Part shown: piece by piece, positions 1-4,093 of the stretch
Numbering within the stretch: the first letter of the stretch is position 1
Layout: the number at the start of each line of letters is the position of its first letter
NCBI GenBank assembly: GCA_007123785.1
Contig: SLGL01000435.1
Location: 1-5,013 of the forward strand
Reading direction: 5' to 3'
DNA length: 5,013 nucleotides
From: Balneolaceae bacterium
GTDB lineage: Bacteria > Bacteroidota > Rhodothermia > Balneolales > Balneolaceae
Program-made: the position numbers and the translations under genes
The notes under the pieces: model-generated
What the model was told of the DNA's origin: nothing
The model's input: only the letters and a program-made list of their open reading frames with translations
The model's database searches: none

Positions 1-1
1 A

Positions 2-772
2 TCCGGATCAAAAAAACGAAAAGAGGAGGGACGCATTCCCCGTGAGCTCATTTCATTTAAAGAGGGGCTTCAGCAACTTCCAAAGAAAATTGCATCACGG
101 TTAAACCGTGTTTTATATGAAAAACGCGTGGAAAAGATCGAAAAAAAAGAAGCAGGCTGGTTTATATCTGCTAATGATCAAGAGTTCGGCCCGTATGAAA
201 AAGTGATTGTCAATATTCCGCTTTATTTTTGGACCGATCAACTTTTACCGATACAAAGCCGGGATTTGGCCGTGCTTCAGGATGTGAATTATCCGCCGCT
301 GTCGGTTTACCATCTTGGATTTATGAAAGAACAGATACGACATCCACTAAACGGTTTCGGATTTCTGGTGCCCGAAAAGGAGAACCGTAACATTCTTGGT
401 GCACTGTTCCCCTCTACACTGTTTGAAGGTAGAGCTCCAGTTGGTTATCATCTGCTTACTGTATTTGCAGGTGGAGGCCGACAGCCCGACCTTGCTTCAG
501 TGGAAACTCACAAGCTTTACGACATTGTAAAAAAAGATCTTAAAGAACTGATCGGGATAAAGGAAGACCCTGTCTATTTCGATCACGTTTACTGGCCGCG
601 ATCTATTCCGGCCTATCACGTGGGTTACGATAAAATTCTGGATACTTTTCAAAAAATTGAAACGCAAAATCCCGGTTTGTATATCGCAGGTAATTTCAGA
701 AGCGGAGTGTCGGTGCCAGACTGCATCAAAAATGGCATTGACCTGGCAGAGAGGATTAGCGGAGAACTTTAG
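2..772 (+). CDS. hemG: Protoporphyrinogen oxidase (FAD-dependent), C-terminal part; 5' end outside window
   Basis: The frame is open from base 2 to the TAG at 770-772, giving the last 256 residues of a protein that normally has about 450-480. The family oxidises protoporphyrinogen IX (or coproporphyrinogen III) with FAD and O2, a late step of haem synthesis, usually at the membrane. Two family signatures are visible: SFKEGLQQLPKKIASRL (fragment residues 18-34), matching the conserved SF-x-GG-x-L segment of the substrate-side domain, and near the C-terminus GLYIAGNFRSGVSVPDCI, the FAD-contacting GN-x-x-x-GV-x-VPDCI motif. The N-terminal Rossmann GxGxxG half lies upstream of the window. A GTG at 128 could be called as a start, but the conserved residues before it show that it is internal. 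The C-terminus is intact. A terminator-like hairpin follows, so this is probably the end of a chromosomal transcription unit and the left border of the accessory region. The choice between hemG, hemY and cgoX naming cannot be made from this half. Confidence 0.9.
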   Translation, partial: SGSKKRKEEGRIPRELISFKEGLQQLPKKIASRLNRVLYEKRVEKIEKKEAGWFISANDQEFGPYEKVIVNIPLYFWTDQLLPIQSRDLAVLQDVNYPPLSVYHLGFMKEQIRHPLNGFGFLVPEKENRNILGALFPSTLFEGRAPVGYHLLTVFAGGGRQPDLASVETHKLYDIVKKDLKELIGIKEDPVYFDHVYWPRSIPAYHVGYDKILDTFQKIETQNPGLYIAGNFRSGVSVPDCIKNGIDLAERISGEL

Positions 773-807
773 CCCGCATTTCTCACACTAAAATTATTTG
801 AAAACGG

Positions 808-871
808 AACCACCCCTGCAAAATTGGTCAGGCGGGTGTCGGTAAATTCAGGGGTAATTGGGGTGGTTTTT
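808..871 (+). terminator. Candidate rho-independent terminator after the protoporphyrinogen oxidase gene
   Basis: ACCACCCC at 809-816 is complementary to GGGGTGGT at 860-867, and the T run 867-871 follows directly. A nested alternative pairs ACCCCTG (812-818) with CAGGGGT (849-855). The loop is long (over 30 nt), which is atypical, but the GC-rich stem plus T tract, starting 36 bases after the stop codon, fits transcription termination. Confidence 0.55.
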
Positions 872-897
872 GATGTAGTTTTTTGACAAGTTTCTTT

Positions 898-910
898 CAC
901 CATAAAGGTG
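898..910. promoter_or_regulatory. Small inverted repeat before higB, possible operator
   Basis: CACC (898-901) and GGTG (907-910) form a perfect short inverted repeat around ATAAA, 12 bases before the TTG candidate start of higB. HigA-type antitoxins autorepress their operons by binding palindromes near the promoter, so this is a possible operator; as RNA it could also be a small hairpin near the ribosome site. A TTGACA at 883-888 could be a -35 box, but no convincing -10 follows at normal spacing. The arms are only four bases long, so the call is weak. Confidence 0.25.
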
Positions 911-921
911 CCTCCTAACAG

Positions 922-1224
922 TTGTTTTATTATATTTTTAAATCATTCGGAGATAAAGCAACGTCAGATCTGTTTCATGGCAACTCAAGCAGCAAGGCCA
1001 GGAAGCTTCCGACCCAAATTCTTAAATCCGCCACCTATAAACTGGATATCCTGAATGCAGCCACTTCTTTTGACGATTTGAGATCACCACCCGGCAACAG
1101 ACTAGAAGCATTGCGGAGTTATTACAAAGGTTTTCATAGTATTCGAATCAACGCCCAATGGAGAATCGTATTCCGCTGGCAGGATTCAAGTGCTTATGAC
1201 GTTGCCATTGTCGATTATCATTAA
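922..1224 (+). CDS. higB: HigB-family toxin (RelE superfamily mRNA interferase), non-ATG start
   Basis: This is the toxin of a type II toxin-antitoxin pair; HigB proteins are ribosome-dependent mRNA-cleaving enzymes of the RelE fold. Counting from the TTG at 922, the product has 100 residues and shows the family blocks in order: KLDILNAA (about 40-47), DLRSPPGNRLEAL (52-64), SIRINAQWRIVFRW (73-86) and the terminal VDYH. The body is complete. The start is odd: a TAA at 916-918 closes the frame upstream and there is no ATG before the conserved region. Most relatives begin MIKSF, which aligns with ATT-TTT-AAA-TCA-TTC from 934, so the usual ATG position is occupied by ATT. TTG at 922 has a weak purine stretch (AAAGG, 904-908) 13 bases upstream. 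The real start is therefore TTG 922 or ATT 934, and expression may be weak. The antitoxin gene follows after 22 bases, the toxin-first order typical of higBA. Confidence 0.88.
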   Translation: MFYYIFKSFGDKATSDLFHGNSSSKARKLPTQILKSATYKLDILNAATSFDDLRSPPGNRLEALRSYYKGFHSIRINAQWRIVFRWQDSSAYDVAIVDYH

Positions 1225-1246
1225 TGAATAACATGGGTGAATCATC

Positions 1247-1537
1247 ATGATTCCAAAAAACAGAGTAACCACACATCCCGGAACCATCCTGCTCAAAGAG
1301 TATCTTGAACCGATGGGTTTGACTCAAAAGGCATTGGCAGATCATCTTGATATACCGATTCAACGAGTTAACGAAATTGTGAGAGGTAAACGAGGAGTCT
1401 CTCCGAATACAGCCTGGCTGCTATCCGAGGCGTTCGATACCTCTCCTGAATTTTGGCTGAATTTACAGTCCATGCACGATCTGTCATTAAGCCGTCCAAA
1501 CAGACACATCAAATCCCTAAAGGCTGTTCAGGCATAA
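1247..1537 (+). CDS. higA: HigA-family antitoxin (XRE helix-turn-helix)
   Basis: This is the antitoxin partner of the preceding HigB; it binds and neutralises the toxin and represses the shared promoter through its helix-turn-helix. The 96 residues carry the HigA signature THPGTILLKEYLEPMGLTQ (9-27), with an XRE-type helix-turn-helix at roughly 25-46 (GLTQKALADHLDIPIQRVNEIV), then GKRGVSPNTA (47-56) and TSPEFWLNLQ (65-74). Length and motifs are complete. The ATG at 1247 is preceded by a weak GGGTGA (1234-1239). The gene lies 22 bases after higB and is presumably cotranscribed with it. Its TAA stop (1535-1537) sits inside the first box of the attC-like site at 1532-1619, a pattern repeated by the genes downstream. 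Confidence 0.92.
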   Translation: MIPKNRVTTHPGTILLKEYLEPMGLTQKALADHLDIPIQRVNEIVRGKRGVSPNTAWLLSEAFDTSPEFWLNLQSMHDLSLSRPNRHIKSLKAVQA

Positions 1538-1619
1538 CCAGCGGTACGTGCGGACGAGTTCGGGATTCGGGACTTTGGAACAATTGTCATCTCGCCGCCC
1601 AATCGCCGCACCGTTATGT
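1532..1619 (+). repeat. attC-like recombination site A (after higA)
   Basis: The site opens with GCATAAC (1532-1538, containing the higA stop) and closes with GTTATGT (1613-1619); six of these seven end bases are complementary. Inside, GTGCGGACGAG (1548-1558) pairs with CTCGCCGC (1591-1598), leaving one unpaired A in the left arm. This is the R''-L''-loop-L'-R' layout of an integron attC, including an extrahelical base. The central bases 1547-1571 are nearly identical to 2439-2463 of site B (24 of 25). The R box GTTATGT departs from the classic GTTRRRY at one position. No integrase is in the window, so the attC identity is an inference from structure. Confidence 0.6.
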
Positions 1620-1669
1620 GTCGGCAACCTTTCCATTCATGTCTTGCAATTTTCACTTCTATTATCTGT

Positions 1670-1675
1670 TATAAA
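1670..1675 (+). promoter_or_regulatory. Possible -10 box of the antitoxin/PIN toxin operon
   Basis: TATAAA lies 42 bases before the antitoxin ATG in a locally AT-rich stretch, with TTGCAA at 1644-1649 as a possible -35. The spacing of 20 bases is longer than ideal, and no Bacteroidota-type TAnnTTTG box is seen. The placement, inside the cassette-like unit and just before the inverted repeat at 1685-1699, is what one expects for a self-contained toxin-antitoxin operon. Confidence 0.3.
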
Positions 1676-1684
1676 TATGTATGT

Positions 1685-1699
1685 TCTAGACAGACTAGA
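1685..1699. promoter_or_regulatory. Inverted repeat upstream of the Phd-type antitoxin, likely operator
   Basis: TCTAG (1685-1689) and CTAGA (1695-1699) are perfect reverse complements around the spacer ACAGA. The repeat lies just downstream of the candidate -10 and ends 17 bases before the antitoxin ATG, overlapping the expected transcription start. Phd/YefM antitoxins autorepress through short palindromes in this position. Binding here is an inference from location and symmetry. Confidence 0.4.
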
Positions 1700-1716
1700 T
1701 GAAATAGGGGGTTTTT

Positions 1717-1977
1717 ATGACCATTAAATCAAAAAAGTGGCAATTACAGGAAGCGAAAAACCGATTTAGCGAAGTCGTTCGCAAGGCATCTGAAGAGGGA
1801 CCACAAACGGTTACTAAGCATGGAAAAGACAGCGTAGTGGTGCTTTCGGCTGAAGACTATCGAAAATTAGAACAACCGAAGACATCCCTGGTTGAATTTT
1901 TCCAAAAATCTCCTCTCTCAAAGGTTGAGATTGACCTAAAGCGAGATACCTCACCAGCCCGTAATGTTGATTTATGA
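1717..1977 (+). CDS. Phd/YefM-family antitoxin of a PIN-toxin pair
   Basis: This 86-residue protein is the antitoxin of a type II pair. Its N-terminal part (residues 6-53) is the Phd/YefM DNA-binding fold, with KWQLQEAKNRFSEVVRKA (7-24), VTKHGKDSVVVLS (32-44) and DYRKL (47-51). The C-terminal tail (about 54-86, with SLVEFFQKSPL and a final charged segment ending in RNVDL) is the part expected to wrap around and block the toxin. The start is well supported: AGGGGG at 1706-1711 stands 5 bases before the ATG, the best Shine-Dalgarno in the window. Its TGA overlaps the toxin ATG by four bases (ATGA, 1974-1977), implying translational coupling. An inverted repeat at 1685-1699 is the likely autoregulatory operator. 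Antitoxin-first order and the PIN partner match known VapBC/FitAB-type modules with Phd-fold antitoxins. Confidence 0.92.
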   Translation: MTIKSKKWQLQEAKNRFSEVVRKASEEGPQTVTKHGKDSVVVLSAEDYRKLEQPKTSLVEFFQKSPLSKVEIDLKRDTSPARNVDL

Positions 1978-2408
1978 GCTATTTGATTGATACTTGCTGT
2001 ATTTCAGAATTGGTTAAAAAGGAACCAAATCAAAATGTTGTGAAGTGGTTCGCCGATCAGGATGAACTCTCCATGTATTTAAGTGTCATTACGTTTGGCG
2101 AATTGAGAAAAGGAATTGAAAAATTACCCGACTCGAAAAAGAAGAAAGAGCTAAATCGATGGATAAAAGAGGATTTAAACCAGCGATTCAAAAACCGTGT
2201 CCTCAATATTACTATTGAAGAAATAAATAAATGGGGAGAAATATTGGCTACAGCGGAAAAAAATGGATACCCACTTCCAGCAATTGACTCACTTATTGCT
2301 GCTACAGCCCTGGTTCATGACCTTTCTGTTGTTACAAGAAATACTAAAGACATGGAAGGTTCAGGAGTTGAGATAATCAATCCCTGGGTTTATAAACCGA
2401 ACACATAA
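1974..2408 (+). CDS. vapC: PIN-domain toxin, VapC/FitB-like ribonuclease
   Basis: This 144-residue PIN-domain protein is the toxin of the pair; such proteins are Mg2+-dependent RNases that typically cut tRNA or rRNA. The acidic active-site residues are all present: D6 in YLIDTCCISEL, E43 in TFGELRKGIE, D105 in PAIDSLIAATAL and D126 in VTRNTKDM. The length is typical of FitB/VapC toxins, so the protein looks catalytically intact. Translation starts inside the antitoxin stop (ATGA overlap), which keeps toxin synthesis tied to the antitoxin. The central region (50-75) is a highly charged Lys/Glu-rich helical clamp. The TAA stop at 2406-2408 lies within ACATAAC (2403-2409), the first box of attC-like site B, so the pair occupies one cassette-like unit. 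The RNA target cannot be told from sequence. Confidence 0.93.
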   Translation: MSYLIDTCCISELVKKEPNQNVVKWFADQDELSMYLSVITFGELRKGIEKLPDSKKKKELNRWIKEDLNQRFKNRVLNITIEEINKWGEILATAEKNGYPLPAIDSLIAATALVHDLSVVTRNTKDMEGSGVEIINPWVYKPNT

Positions 2409-2510
2409 CCTATATATGGCCTCCAATGTCAAGCGGTTCGTGCGGACGAGTTTGGGATTCGGGGCAATGGTGAGTTGATTGCTCGCCGCACAAATGCCAA
2501 ACCGTTATAG
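2403..2510 (+). repeat. attC-like recombination site B (after the PIN toxin)
   Basis: Boundaries are ACATAAC (2403-2409, holding the toxin stop) and GTTATAG (2504-2510). The inner arms GTGCGGACGAG (2440-2450) and CTCGCCGCAC (2482-2491) form a perfect 10-bp stem apart from one bulged A, the same bulge as in site A. The left spacer is longer than in site A. The segment 2439-2463 matches site A at 24 of 25 positions, and the right end (CACAAATGCCA at 2489-2499, CCGTTATAGG at 2502-2511) recurs in site C. The structure fits an integron attC site; the identification is inferred. Confidence 0.6.
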
Positions 2511-2663
2511 GGTGGAAAATCATAAGTTCTAAACTAAAACAACAGTATCAATTATCCGCAACAAATGTTTGCCTATTCTTCATTGGCATGTAATGCGCAG
2601 GTATATAAATGCGTTGTGTTATTAAAAACAACTGATGAGATTTTGAACTTAAAACAGACCGAA
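2511..2663. other. Leader of the decayed toxin-antitoxin unit, with a small inverted repeat
   Basis: No gene is seen in this AT-rich stretch between site B and the broken antitoxin. It contains GTTGT (2613-2617) and ACAAC (2628-2632), a perfect 5-bp inverted repeat with a 10-base spacer that could be the former operator, and two copies of AATGCG (2592-2597 and 2608-2613). No clear promoter boxes could be assigned. Confidence 0.3.
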
Positions 2664-2905
2664 ATGGCAACAGTTGATAAAAAAGAAACGAATTCTTTGA
2701 TAATATTATCTCCATAAAAAACAGATATTTACTTGAAGAACTTGACAAATTGATTTCTTCAAGTTCCTCTGAATCTGATGTCGTTGAATTGACAAAAGAG
2801 CAAAAAATAATGTTGGAGATGAGCGAAGAGGATTTCAAAAGCGGAAATCTGATTTCCCAAGAAGCGATGGATAAAAGAAATCTTGAATGGCTAAACGCAA
2901 TGTAA
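2664..2905 (+). pseudogene. Frameshifted antitoxin of a ParE/RelE-type module
   Basis: An ATG at 2664 opens a frame beginning MATVDKKE that stops at 2715-2717. The frame two bases on (codons starting at 2681) carries the rest: ISIKNRYLLEELDKLISS, then VELTKEQKIMLEMSEEDF, then GNLISQEAMDKRNLEWLNAM, ending at TAA 2903-2905. The second part resembles the small addiction-module antitoxins paired with ParE toxins, which are acidic and end in a toxin-binding segment with a final W-L-N-x stretch. The two frames would join into a protein of about 80 residues if the A6 run at 2679-2684 had one more A. No ATG exists in the second frame before 2810. The likely explanation is a homopolymer indel, either a real mutation or a sequencing error. 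The truncated partner toxin favours real decay. Confidence 0.6.
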
Positions 2906-2979
2906 TTTGGACAAGAACAGCCGACCTACAATTCGTTGGGATTTTAGAATATTACGGTGATGTTACGCAAATATTATGA
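2887..2979 (+). pseudogene. N-terminal remnant of a ParE/RelE-type toxin
   Basis: An ATG at 2887, overlapping the antitoxin end by 19 bases as in intact modules, starts MAKRNVIWTRTADLQF followed by VGILEYYGDVT. The segment W-T-x-x-A-x-x-Q-(F/L)-x-x-I-L-E-Y is the N-terminal strand and helix of Bacteroidota-type ParE/RelE toxins, which are usually about 95-105 residues. Similarity stops after about 26 residues and the frame ends at TGA 2977-2979, right where attC-like site D begins. The core sheet and C-terminal basic residues are missing, so the product cannot be an active toxin. The remnant suggests a deletion or recombination that replaced the 3' three quarters of the gene with the repeat. 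Confidence 0.65.
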
Positions 2980-3073
2980 TAACGAGACTTGCGACGCACT
3001 TACCCGTTCAACATGATTCAAATAATGCGATTTTTGCAAATAGCTCAACAAGGAAGTACGTCGCAAGTTATAA
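2977..3073 (+). repeat. attC-like recombination site D (before the cupin gene)
   Basis: The outer boxes are TGATAAC (2977-2983) and GTTATAA (3067-3073). Between them CTTGCGACGCACTT (2988-3001) pairs with AAGTACGTCGCAAG (3054-3067) at 13 of 14 positions, the longest stem of the four sites, with a 52-base loop. Arm sequence is unrelated to sites A and B although the architecture is the same, as expected for attC sites, where structure rather than sequence is conserved. The left arm has four extra bases (GAGA) between box and stem, giving asymmetry. The cupin start lies 49 bases downstream. Confidence 0.6.
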
Positions 3074-3121
3074 AATTATAGATATTGCGTATCATCAGTT
3101 AATTATTAAAAAGCTAACAAT

Positions 3122-3679
3122 ATGCCAAAGAGCGGACAAAAATTAACAGACAGTTTTACCGGAGATTCAATAGAGTTTATTGAAACTTCGGCAGAGACTA
3201 ATGGTGAAAGAGTCACTTTAAAAGTGAAACTTAAAAGCAAAGGTCAAGCAGTTGATGATCATTTGCATATCATTCAAGAAGAGTCGTATAAAATACTTTC
3301 CGGTAGAATGACCTATATTTTAGATGGAAATCAGCATTATGTAAATGCTGGAGAAGAAGTTGTCTTGCCAAAAAACAAAGCACATAACCATTATAATACT
3401 GATAATGAACCCGTAGAATATATCCAATCCATAACCCCCGGACTTGATATAGATTTGTTTATAGAGAATTTAATTGGAATGATAAATGACGGAAAAGTCA
3501 AGGAAGGAAAATTACCTTTTTTACAGGCTATGGTAACGGGGAAATACTTAGATAGCCCGTCGAGACTGGCATCAATTCCTCTTGGACTGCAAAACGTTTT
3601 GATTAATCTTCTTGGGCCAATTGCCAGACTTTTTGGCTATAGAGCTATTTACAAAAAATATACAGGAGTTGAAAAATAA
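3122..3679 (+). CDS. Cupin-domain protein, function unknown
   Basis: The 185-residue protein has a single cupin beta-barrel at about residues 30-105. Cupin motif 1 is visible as G41-x5-H47-x-H49 with E53/E54 and G61, and motif 2 as G77-x5-P83-x4-H88, with H90 close by, so the usual His/His/Glu/His metal ligands appear present. This suggests a metal-binding dioxygenase, isomerase or small-molecule-binding protein, but the substrate is not predictable. Residues 106-185 form a helical tail, including a hydrophobic stretch LGLQNVLINLLGPIARLFGYRAIY (154-177) that looks amphipathic rather than truly transmembrane. No signal peptide is seen. The ATG at 3122 has no Shine-Dalgarno and follows an A-rich leader. 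The gene is single, more AT-rich than the flanking genes, and lies between attC-like sites D and C, with its TAA stop (3677-3679) inside the first box of site C. It therefore looks like one cassette. Confidence 0.85.
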   Translation: MPKSGQKLTDSFTGDSIEFIETSAETNGERVTLKVKLKSKGQAVDDHLHIIQEESYKILSGRMTYILDGNQHYVNAGEEVVLPKNKAHNHYNTDNEPVEYIQSITPGLDIDLFIENLIGMINDGKVKEGKLPFLQAMVTGKYLDSPSRLASIPLGLQNVLINLLGPIARLFGYRAIYKKYTGVEK

Positions 3680-3688
3680 CTAATTACA

Positions 3689-3836
3689 AGGAGGCTATGC
3701 AAAACCTTATATACGGACATTTCGGCTTCTCTTCACTCTGCTCCGTTGCACTCTGACGATATGCTTCATTCGGAGTGAAATGGAGAGAAAATCGACCCAT
3801 AAAGTCGAATAATACCAGGGTTTTGCAAAGCCTCCT
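3689..3836. repeat. 148-bp quasi-palindromic repeat element (MITE- or REP-like)
   Basis: The outer arms AGGAGGCTATGCAAAACC (3689-3706) and 3819-3836 are reverse complements at 17 of 18 positions. Inside, TTCACTC (3732-3738) pairs with GAGTGAA (3773-3779), alternatively CTCCG (3741-3745) with CGGAG (3771-3775), and the flanking CT-rich and GA-rich segments are partly complementary, so the whole unit could form a long imperfect hairpin. It begins 10 bases after the cupin stop. No clear target-site duplication is seen (TTACA before, GCAAC after) and no transposase is encoded, which would fit a non-autonomous element. It could also act as a transcription barrier after the cupin gene. The open frame on the minus strand through it is a by-product of composition. 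Confidence 0.6.
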
Positions 3837-3950
3837 GCAACTGCTCCGGCACGTTAAATTCAATTCCACCATTTTAGCCTGTTTTATAAAAACATTTCGT
3901 GTGAACGGGTAAGCAATAGCCGCTTATATTCTTATATGGTTGCACCGCTT
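3837..3950. other. Non-coding stretch between palindrome and right half of site C
   Basis: No gene is seen here. The stretch is AT-rich with no coding similarity that I recognise. It may be the remains of the left half of site C or of sequence brought in with the palindromic element. Confidence 0.3.
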
Positions 3951-4031
3951 CACAAATGCCAGGCCGTTATAGGTTAGAAATATGTTTTATCCCAAAAACT
4001 TCTGATGAATTCTTGCGTATGAAGCAAAGTT

Positions 4032-4059
4032 AGCCTTAAAAGGCTTGGCGGCATGCCAA
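4032..4059. promoter_or_regulatory. Two adjacent small palindromes upstream of the dehydrogenase gene
   Basis: AGCCTT-AA-AAGGCT (4032-4045) and TTGGC-GGCAT-GCCAA (4045-4059) are perfect inverted repeats that touch each other, 35 bases before the ATG at 4094. TTGGCG (4045-4050) could serve as a -35 with TTATAT (4072-4077) as a loosely spaced -10, which would place the palindromes over a promoter as operator sites. No adjacent regulator gene is visible. As RNA they would form two tandem hairpins in the leader. Confidence 0.35.
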
Positions 4060-4093
4060 TGCTGTGCATTATTATATCCGAACAAAAAACCTA

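Larger units (their letters stand above)
3674..3972 (+). repeat. attC-like site C, interrupted by a palindromic element
   Basis: The right half is clearly related to site B: CACAAATGCCA (3951-3961) and CCGTTATAGG (3964-3973) match, ending with box GTTATAG (3966-3972). The only candidate left box is AAATAAC (3674-3680), which holds the cupin stop codon as in sites A and B. The expected complementary left arm is not found between them; instead the 148-bp quasi-palindrome 3689-3836 and about 110 AT-rich bases intervene. The site is thus about 300 bases instead of 88-108 and probably cannot fold as an attC. Placing the left box here is an inference from the repeated pattern. Confidence 0.42.

Noticed and set aside
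128..772. Protoporphyrinogen oxidase starting at the GTG at 128.
   Set aside because: Conserved family residues (SFKEGLQQLP) are encoded in the same frame upstream of 128, so the gene enters from outside the window.
883..888. TTGACA as a -35 promoter box for higBA.
   Set aside because: No acceptable -10 lies 16-19 bases downstream, and no Bacteroidota-type TAnnTTTG follows either, so it is not annotated as a promoter.
1453..1674. A 73-residue + strand open frame running from the end of higA through site A.
   Set aside because: It is out of frame with the well-supported higA and continues into structured repeat DNA; the protein has no family features.
2548..2838. A 96-residue minus-strand open frame opposite the broken antitoxin.
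   Set aside because: The Ser-rich, low-complexity translation is the mirror of the antitoxin coding sequence on the other strand.
1532..3073. CRISPR array interpretation of the repeated sites.
   Set aside because: The repeats are separated by whole genes rather than 25-40 base spacers, and there are no cas genes.
3684..3872. A 62-residue open frame on the minus strand.
   Set aside because: It lies across the quasi-palindromic element, has no recognisable domain, and is best explained by the composition of the repeat.
2999..3913. A 12-base inverted match between the loop of site D (2999-3010) and sequence left of site C's right half (3902-3913).
   Set aside because: A 12-base match between any two positions and either strand is expected about once by chance in a window of this size, and similarity does not extend clearly beyond it.
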